A DNA stretch of 64,000 nt from Lepiota brunneoincarnata (taxonomy: Eukaryota; Basidiomycota; Agaricomycetes; Agaricales; Agaricaceae), in assembly GCA_023014365.1 (NCBI GenBank), contig JAEBUN010000023.1:558001-622000 (forward strand), in the 5' to 3' direction. The position numbers were made by a program, and so were the translations under genes. Under the pieces are notes generated by a model that ran no database searches, was not told the origin of the DNA, and saw nothing but the letters and a program-made list of their open reading frames with translations. Positions 56,850 to 64,000 of this stretch are shown here, one piece after another. Each line of letters starts with the position of its first letter. The first letter of the stretch is position 1.

Positions 56850-59800
56850 TTACTTGAATTTGTTGAACAGTTTACTCCCTGCTATAACAGAAAAACTTCG
56901 TCAACAACAATAGTGCAAGAGAAAGAAAAATACCGCACTCACTTTGCGCTAGATTCCCAACCTGCGCCTCCAACTGCTCCCTTGTCTTCTTTCCAGCAAC
57001 TTTATCAACCGCCGACCACGCAAGCCCAATCGCACCCCCAGGCGACGCCGTCGGAAACCCAACTCCAGAAGAGCTCGGCCTCGAATTATTATTTGGCCCT
57101 AGAAAACAACCGAGAATTCTAAGTCCGCCAACAAAACAAAAAAAGGGCTACCAAAAATACTCACGTGGAGGAGGGCCACCAGGCATCCACTGTCCACCCG
57201 GGCCTCCACCCCCGCTCGAAGGAGTCGAAGTCGGAAACTGCGGGAACATCGGGCCTCCATGGGGTCCAGCAGCTCCAGCCCCAGCCCCAGGACCAGGACC
57301 ATAACCCGACGGGCCATGCTGGGATTGGGGCGGATACCCCGGATAGCCGGGCCTACCAGGATACGACTGCATACCCATCCCACCAAACTCTCCAGGTCCC
57401 TGAGGGAACTGCATCCCATGCGCACCGGGTGTTCCGGAGGGTGAAGAAGTTTTGTGTGGTACATGTGACGCGTGCGTGGACGAGGTTTGGTAGCTTGGCT
57501 GATACCCCTGTTGTCCAGCTCCTGGCGTGGATGTACCCGAAGAAGGAGGATATCCCGGATTACAAACTGCCGGGCCAGATGGACTCTGCGGAGGGGAACC
57601 ATGATGGTGTCCAGGATGAGATGGGTAGGTCTGGTGCCCGGGATACGGTGCTCCTTGTTGTCCCAGATAACTCGAGCCAGGAGTCTGTTGCCCCGGGAAC
57701 ATCAAAGGCGAGCTTTGCTGGCCCGGATATGTCGATATTCCAGGTCCAACTTGCACAGGTGATCCTCCGTGAGGCGGATATGGTGATGTCGGTCCCTGGC
57801 CTGGATAACTCGACATCGTGGCAGAAGAGTAGGGTCCGGGACCGGACGCTGATACACCAGGGCCACCAGGGAAGCTCGGCGCAGCACCAGGCGTTGGCAC
57901 AGGAAGAGGAGGGAAAAACGAACCCTGTGCCGAGGGCCCTGGTGGGGATGCAGGACTCCCTCCGTAACTCGGCCTACTCCCAGCACTTCCCCCGATAGTC
58001 GCGCTAGGCCTCAAATTCGCTCCTCCAGCGGTACTTGGAGGGGCATGATGTCCAGCACTGTACGAGTTTGGCCTAGACAAATTTGCACCGCCGAGTGCGC
58101 CGGCAGCGTTATATACCGGATACTGTGTTGTAGTTGGGCGATTCGTATCATTATTGTTATTAGAATTGACATTCCATTCAGGTGGGGGCCACGGAGCTTG
58201 AGTCCACGATCCAGGCGCCCCCGATTCCTGTTGTTGCTGCTGCTGTGGTTGTATCGAGTGAATGTTATGAGGAGGTTGACTGGCACCGGGGCGTGTAGAC
58301 ATATTCGGCTGGGGTTTCATGGCTGCAGCAGACATTGGCCTTAGTGGGGATTGCGGCCTTGAACTAGCATTCGAGCCGGGAATCGGGACTTGTCCAAACC
58401 CAAACTGACTTGTTCCAGCGGCGGCAGGGTGAGAAGGGTGCAAAGGTGGTGGGGCAAAGGATGCACTCGGGCCTGCTCCGGGATTGATTTGTTGACCATG
58501 ACCGGGTGAAGGGGAGATATTGGTCCTGCCAAAATCGTTAGTGAGCGATGCGACAGGATCGGGTGTATTCAATCCACTGCCATGCTGGCCAGGATACGTA
58601 GCCGTATTCACAGCTGGAGGTGCAAAAACAGGTAAGGCCCTGGGTAGTACTCGCAGGTTCAGGTGCAGCAGCTACAGATGGTGTAGAGATCGCATTGACG
58701 GCCACAGCTGGTGCAGCGCCCGATACCGCAGTCACATTCCCTGCACCCACAGTTGCAGTTGCAGAGGGTGCCACCGCAGGCGTCTCCTCAACCTCAAGCG
58801 AATACGGAGGCGGGGGTGCTTCCTCTTTTTCCTCATTCTGTCCCGCAAGCCATTCTTCGTAAGATTGCCCTCCACCATCTTTATCACTAGCTCCGCCACC
58901 ATCTTTACTAGAACCAGCACCAGACGCAGATCCACCGGCACTGGGCCCCACATCTGACGCGGGATTCTCGTATTTGGGTCTACTAGCCCAGTAATCTTGT
59001 AATTCCTTAGAAGGGAACGTTTCGAATGTTCTTCGTTCACCGCGTAACGCTTCTGCCGCGAAGCCGCAAATCCGCATGTACCTTTATGCAATCGACATTT
59101 ATGTGAGTTTGTGTTAATAGAGGGTGTTTGACGCCCATACCAATCTGACGGTAGGTCGTACCCATCCTCGTCTAGAGCCATGAAATTGAATTTGTCTGAT
59201 TCGGGAAGGAGCCTTTTGTATGAAACTACAGGCATGAACGCTGTTCCTTCGTCATATCTTGAGACATAGGGTAACGGTATCAGTTGGACGGTCCAAGTAG
59301 ACGGTCGATCGGAGAGGCGACTCACTCGTCCCACATTGCGCCGTAGATGGTCCGGACACCAAGTTTGTGCGCGTTATGGATCTGCTTCCATAGGAAACGT
59401 CCACCGTTTCTCTTGATGCCGTTCCAGTTCCATTTCCCTTGAGAAAGGTTGTATCCCTATGGGTTTTCGACTAGGTTAACTCTGTGGTCTAGACAATGAT
59501 GGGTTCACCGGACGTACCGATCCACCAGGAAAAACGACAGGAATGTAATCCACTTTCTTCTGTCCCTCCTCTGCACGCCTCTTGATCAGTTCTGAATCCC
59601 CTTTCATCTTCGTCTCGGCGAAACTGTCTGCCTCGAGTTCAGAGGAGTACCTGCCAATCGTCCATGGCGAGATAGCATCAAACTCGTTTAGCCACACATC
59701 CACAAACTCGGGATTCCGATCCGCATCACCCTCCGATGCCCTCCAGTGGGCAGGGACACCTGCCATGATGTATACTCCTCCGGGTGTGACGCTCCGGAAA

Positions 59801-60847
59801 TAGGATACGATAGATCGAACGAGTGCTGGTGTGTGGCCACTGCCGTCAAGTCCAAATCCTGAGCACTACCGTAAGCACGGAGATCTCAAGGGGGAGGGAA
59901 GGATTCTCGAATGACTTGCTTACCCCATAACGCTATCACGGGCTTTCCTTTCTCCTTGAGATAGTTTGGACTGTCCAGCAGTCCTTTGTCATGCATGAGG
60001 TGAGCCCAGTCGCGCTCGAGCACCCTCGCGATACGATCTGCTGGGACACCAGATACATCATACCTGGGTATAGTGATTAAAATGTTAAGGATAGGGGCTG
60101 AGAGCCAGCAAAACTTACATGATTGCAAAGACTCGACCTTCTTTCTCTGCAGCCTCTCGCACACGGTCGCCTACTTTCATCACGTATTCTCCTGATTCCC
60201 TCGTTTCCTGTTTCGATATCTGTCTGTCCCGCGAAACGTTGCAAGAAGGCACCATCAACGTTATGCTCCGCCATCCAGTGGAAATGTCTAAGTTTAGGGC
60301 TTTAGTGGAATGTTCTATGCACGCCACAAGAAAGGGACAGGGGGGCCTGCCTTTGAACTGTCTTGCCGTTTCTTGACGAAAAGAGAAAAACTTGTTCTCC
60401 CGATTTCACCCTGAGGCCTGGGACGGGATAGAGTTCAGAGGGCGAATAAGACGAGACGTCTGGCCACAAATCAGTGTTGGGACGGCCCCCATCGGGCAGA
60501 GGATGTGTGAACCAATGTAACCACCCGTGATGACCTGAGAGTTTGGATGCGACGTGAGTAATGCAAATCGCGAGAATCAGTTAGTATGGGGGCCGACCTG
60601 GACCAACGGGTTCTCCATCGCCTTGACATGTGAACCTAGTACAATACAAGCTCAACGTGAGAGTGTTTGGCACAGGGATGTTCCACTTACCATCCCTGAT
60701 AGCCCACCAAGAACTTGTCATGTATCGTTGAAGGATCAGCTCTGTTGCAGGCAGATCAGCCAGAGCGTCCATGATACAAAGGTCTGGGGCCCACCTCTTT
60801 ATCCTGCGCTGTGAATTATCTCGCGCACTTGAACTTGCGCTGGCCAT
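56850..60847 (-). CDS. GH99/GH71-like glycoside hydrolase with long Pro/Gly-rich tail
   Basis: The catalytic-like part is spread over several exons between 58980 and 60530: WPDVSSYSPSELYPVPG, HFHWMAEHNVDGAFLQRF, YDVSGVPADRIARVLERDWAHL, KPVIALWG, VYIMAGVPAHWRAS, EFVDVWLNEFDAISPWTIGR, and after 59340 YDEGTAFMPVV, then CGFAAEALRGER and FPSKELQDYWASRP. This is the pattern of GH99-like ('xylosidase/arabinosidase'-annotated) proteins, presumed to act on glycans. After it come an acidic Ser/Gly linker (PPPPYSLEVEE), then nearly 500 residues rich in Pro, Gly, Gln and Ser, and finally a short charged C-terminus (AVDKVAGKKTREQLEAQVGN and SKLFNKFK) ending at 56850. Introns near 58620-58660, 57170-57090 and 56920-56880 keep the frame. 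The exact start (Met at 60847, MASASSS) is uncertain; no signal peptide is seen there. Confidence 0.75.
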
Positions 60848-60988
60848 TCTAGTATAGTGTTGTGGTTGAGAAGAGAGATGGTTGTAAGGGATACGTGCGC
60901 CTATCCGCAGGCAACCAAAAGTGACAGAGACACAGGCAGACAAGTGATCGACGCCCACAACTGGCAGTTGTCCAGCCCTGCCACAGCC
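60848..60988. promoter_or_regulatory. Short divergent promoter, GH99-like and P-loop kinase genes
   Basis: If both starts are right, only 141 bp separate two divergent genes, so the region probably acts in both directions. No TATA box is evident. Confidence 0.4.
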
Positions 60989-61811
60989 ATGTACAACATC
61001 GCTGTTGACCTGGCTGCTCTCCTTCTCGCGCGTCTCAATGAGTAAGTACGCGCCCGTTAACAGTTCTGTGTTTAGCGCCAACTCACTCACAGGCTACCAC
61101 CAACGAAGCGCTTGCTTGTCGGCATCGCGGGCGTCCCGGCTTCGGGCAAATCAACATTTGCATTCAGTCTCGTAGCTCATTTTAACAACTCTCTTGCGGG
61201 CGCTACAGGGCCACAAGCAGTGCTCATCGGTCTCGATGGCTGGCATCTCACCCGGGCACAACTAGATGCCTTTCCGGATCCCAAGCTCGCCCACGACAGA
61301 CGTGGCGCTCACTGGACGTTTGACGGTGCTGGCTATGTTTCCTTTGTCCGCGCCTTGCGGGAGGATATCACCCCTTCGACACCAGTCGTTACCGCACCCT
61401 CTTTTGACCATGCACTCAAGGACCCCGTATACGATGCGATCTCCGTCCACACATACCATCGCCTCGTGATCATCGAAGGGCTCTATCCGTTTCTTTCTAT
61501 CGAACCCTGGACTGAGGCAGGGAAACTCCTGGATGAACGTTGGTTCATCCAAGTGGATTTTTGTCGGGCGCAGGAGCGTCTTGTTCGACGACATGTCATT
61601 ACCGGGGTTGCGAAGGACATGGAAGAGGCGATCTGGAGGGCGGAAGAGAATGATATGCCAAGTTACGTTTCTGGCATCCTCGACGTAAAATCTCTTCCTT
61701 CTTACATTTTTTCTCTCACTTCTAGATGGTCGGTTTATTATTGCGAATATGCTGGAACCTACGAAGGTTATACAGAGTGTAGACGATCCATCTCTGGTTC
61801 CTACTCTATGA
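60989..61811 (+). CDS. P-loop kinase, YFH7/uridine-kinase-like
   Basis: Exon 1 (60989-61041) encodes MYNIAVDLAALLLARLNE. Exon 2 (61093-61684) encodes a Walker A loop GVPASGKST, then IGLDGWHLTRAQLDAFPDP, APSFDHALKDPV and the Walker B-like VIIEGLYPFL. Further on are ERLVRRHVITGVA and ENDMPSYV. Exon 3 (61726-61811) encodes ANMLEPTKVIQSVDDPSLVP. The order matches phosphoribulokinase/uridine-kinase-type ATPases, close to fungal YFH7, whose substrate is not known. The last splice junction is one base short of the frame needed (exons sum to 731 nt), so either a base is missing or the junction differs. Otherwise the gene is complete at about 240 residues. Confidence 0.8.
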
Positions 61812-62169
61812 ACCACTCTTCTGCAACGCAAATATACCTTGTCTCCTCGATCGAGTCACTTCGAACCAGTGTGCTGTTGTCAAAGAAAGAACGTCCTTTG
61901 TATTGGGTCTCTCTGCCTCGGACTGGTACATCGCGCACTCTACATCCGCTACTACAAAACCGACGTCAGTATCGATATCAAGCAAACGTACACCTGTTCT
62001 TCCCTACCAGGCACCGACGCGCCATCCAAGCCAACAACTTCGAGCTTCACAAGGCTGGCCACAGTCTAAATCTTGCGCGCGTCTACCCTTCCCCCCCAAC
62101 CACCCAAGAGCACGTAATACCCGCCAAGAGCCAAAGTCAGTCGGTCATCTCATCACCGGCGTCTTGCAC

Positions 62170-62681
62170 TGGATGGCCTCCTCGACTGCATAGAACGAGT
62201 GCGGGACCACGTGCTCCACACACAGCCTCAAGAGTGTCTCTGGCTCGTCATCGCTGTCGCATAAAGCGACCCACTCGAATCCGTCTGACGACCTCCGAGT
62301 GGTCTTCGCTGCCAAAGGTGTCAGCTCTGGATGCGGTTCCTTTCTTTCCTCATTCATCTCTTATCAAACAAGGGCAACCTTCGCGGGTTCCTTCTCACAG
62401 CGTTTAATGAATCGGTGCCCTCGATCTCGTCTGTTGATGTGGATACCCTCAATCGTCACTCCTCGATCTCGCTCTCGGGTGGATGGATCTCCTGTCCGAT
62501 TTTGCCGCATCTCCACGGGCGCCTTGTACCGGCTTTGGGGACCCCGCACAATATCCTTGCATATAGTAATTACCGCCAGTTACTCTCTGATTCCTATGGT
62601 TGGACTCTGTCAAGCCCTGTTCTAGAACCAATACAAGAAAAAAACATGAATTCCAAAAGAACACGACCACAATGTGCTTGA
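62170..62681 (+). CDS. Unknown protein, 3' exons only
   Basis: A plus-strand chain reads LALDGLLDCIERVRDHVLH, then after a small frame break THSNPSDDLRVVFAAKG, an intron (GTGTCAG... to ACAAG, about 62320-62374) and NLRGFLLTAFNESVPSI, LSGGWISCPILPHLHGRLVPA, ending before TGA at 62681. The codon pattern and clean intron suggest a real gene, but I recognise no family and could not extend it upstream into 61812-62170 with confidence. A minus frame at 62145-62357 competes with it. Confidence 0.4.
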
Positions 62682-62734
62682 CCCCTTGACAGCTATTCAC
62701 CGCTTGACAAAACCTCCTCTGGATCCCTCCTAAC

Positions 62735-63606
62735 TTACGCCTTCTTATTCTTTTGCGCAGTTCTCCAGAAAATGGATCCCTGACCGCACGTCAGCATTTT
62801 CCAAACTAAAGAACGGGGAAACGAAACACGAACATCATACACCGCCTTGATATCCTCCTTCTCCATCCTTCCACTCGGTGGGTCGAGCATAATGTACACC
62901 GCAATCCACTCAAAGAACGCGCAGGCCCAACCAAACTTCCAAAGAACAATCTTTATGAGCCGGCCAAGTAAGAGAGGACCCTTTGTCACACACCAGGTCA
63001 AACGGATTCATGTCCCCCCTCACCATCTTCATCATCTCCCAGAACGTCATATGCGTGTGTGGCTCTTGCGAGTACATTGTAAATATTTCATTGAACCTGC
63101 TCTCATCGAATGTACCCGTCGTGGTGTAAATCTCTGTGTCCGACCCGTGCTTCGCCTGCGAACCCCATCACTGTCAGCCAACTAGTGGAACATGCATATA
63201 TGCACGTCGAGAAGCTCACCTTGTGCATACGATTAACTTTCAGGCGAAACAGTGGGTCAGGGGGGGATATCCCCCAAGTCAGCCATCTATAGCGGTGAGG
63301 ATAAAATAAATGCGCGAAATGTGTGGTTTGGGCGACTTACGAAAAAGCGAAGTGAATGGCGAGTGCACCGCCAAGTGTCCAGCAGAGCCCGAATCCAAGT
63401 TCACGAAAGGCGCAGATCCTAGGATGGAGTCTACATCAGTTCGAGTTCTGAAGAACAGAAAGGAGGACTTGCGTATCTGTGGGCCAGATAGTGCCGTCCC
63501 TGTCCCTGTCGAAGAATGCGACATGGTTCTGGAGGGCGGTGTTGCTTCCCTCTGGATCATAGCCGGCCCCTGGTGCGTCCTGTGTCGCGTCTTTTGGTGG
63601 CGCCAT
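62735..63606 (-). CDS. Caleosin-family protein
   Basis: Caleosins are calcium-binding, lipid-droplet-associated haem proteins, some with peroxygenase activity. Exon 1 (63473-63606) starts MAPPKD and contains the EF-hand HVAFFDRDRDGTIWPTDT. Exon 2 (63341-63418) encodes FRELGFGLCWTLGGALAIHF, the hydrophobic hairpin. Exon 3 is 63220-63286; exon 4 (62834-63155) encodes KHGSDTEIYTTTGTFDESRF, MTFWEMMKM, NPFDLV and LLGRLIKIVLWKFGWA. The last exon ends GSIFWRTAQKNKKA (stop 62735). Intron 1 has a GC donor (GCAAGT). Exon 4 is one base longer than a whole number of codons; the shift lies near 62975-62985, between NPFDLV and LLGRL. The family assignment is secure. Confidence 0.88.
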
Positions 63607-63728
63607 TGTGACTGAAGTGAGAGGAGGGTATGGGATCGGTATCAAAGATTCTCGGAATTTGAATCAAAATACGTGACAAACAAACCACCTGTCTCATAAT
63701 TATCCACCTTGCCTTTCCACCGTCAGCC
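63607..63728. promoter_or_regulatory. 122-bp divergent region, caleosin and copy E
   Basis: The caleosin ATG (63606) and the copy E ATG (63729) face away from each other. The right side carries the family leader (CTGTCTCATAA, TATCCACC) seen before copies A, C and D. Confidence 0.55.
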
Positions 63729-64000
63729 ATGCAGAAACAACCACCCAACAATCTCCCCCCCTTTGTCGAACCTTTCGCCGCAGAACGCTTCACTCGTTTA
63801 GACCCACAGTCGCACGATCCTCTTGTGAAATTTTATAAAGACTTCTGGGGTGAGAGTATAGCAAAAGAGAGGGACGAGTGGCGCAAGGCGAACATCCGGG
63901 ATGAAGCAACAGGGTCCGATATGGATGTAGATGAGGGTGGCGAGCGAACTGCGGTCGACGACCGGGGGCCGGATATAACCGACGATTGCTACGTTCTTAA
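63729..64000 (+). CDS. RHS/Crinkler-like NTPase gene, copy E (5' end, runs off window)
   Basis: It reads MQKQPPNNLPPFVEPFAAER from 63729, then FTRLDPQSHDPLVKF, KDFWGESIAKERDEW, MDVDEGGERTAVDD and DITDDCYVL at the window edge. There are no breaks in the 90 codons seen, unlike copy A to which it is most similar. The Walker A region lies beyond the window. This is the only copy that could still be intact. Confidence 0.8.
   Translation, partial: MQKQPPNNLPPFVEPFAAERFTRLDPQSHDPLVKFYKDFWGESIAKERDEWRKANIRDEATGSDMDVDEGGERTAVDDRGPDITDDCYVL

Overview
The window is nuclear DNA of a filamentous fungus, most likely an Agaricomycete basidiomycete. The grounds are genes split by many short GT-AG introns (about 35-70 nt), and typical gene content: a GH47 mannosidase, an RSC1-type bromodomain/BAH protein, augmin HAUS6, RGP1, a caleosin and several G-alpha paralogues. 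A Rhizoctonia/Ceratobasidium-like species is my inference, not something I could test. Exon models were built by hand from frame continuity and splice signals. Four of them (HAUS6, PSP1-domain, RGP1, G-alpha 1) were checked by summing exon lengths modulo 3.

Layout: 1-16.6 kb is a mostly ordinary gene block: a YqcI/YcgG-family protein (-), a GH47 alpha-mannosidase (+), HAUS6 (-), a PSP1-domain protein (-) and RGP1 (-). From 16.9 to 39 kb is a rearranged, repeat-rich tract. It holds three copies (A, B, C) of a P-loop NTPase plus nuclease-like gene family resembling RHS-type Crinkler proteins, a Cys-rich single-pass membrane protein gene with a truncated inverted copy, and pieces of RGP1. Copy B is split by a Ty3/gypsy retrotransposon (20296-32552), whose left LTR is itself split by a 4.6-kb hAT transposon carrying an intronic minisatellite. 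From 39 to 52.7 kb come a possible 44-codon gene, an RSC1-like gene, two tandem atypical G-alpha genes, a fourth NTPase/nuclease copy (D), and small relics of RGP1, G-alpha and RSC1. From 53 to 64 kb the order returns to ordinary genes: a C2H2 zinc-finger protein, a GH99-like protein with a long Pro/Gly-rich tail, a YFH7/uridine-kinase-like P-loop kinase and a caleosin. A fifth NTPase/nuclease copy (E) starts at 63729 and runs off the window.

How it fits together: the conserved genes cover secretory glycan trimming, Golgi Rab-GEF function, spindle microtubule nucleation, chromatin remodelling and lipid droplets, and do not form one pathway. The coherent 'system' here is the NTPase/nuclease family. 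Its copies sit head-to-head with neighbours (RGP1, an RGP1 relic, caleosin) behind a shared 5' leader, have been copied at DNA level together with flanking gene pieces, and have received a retrotransposon precisely between the two domains. Every complete copy seen here is broken. A second theme is that many otherwise conserved genes carry a single extra base, which may be pseudogenisation but could equally be insertion-biased sequencing error.
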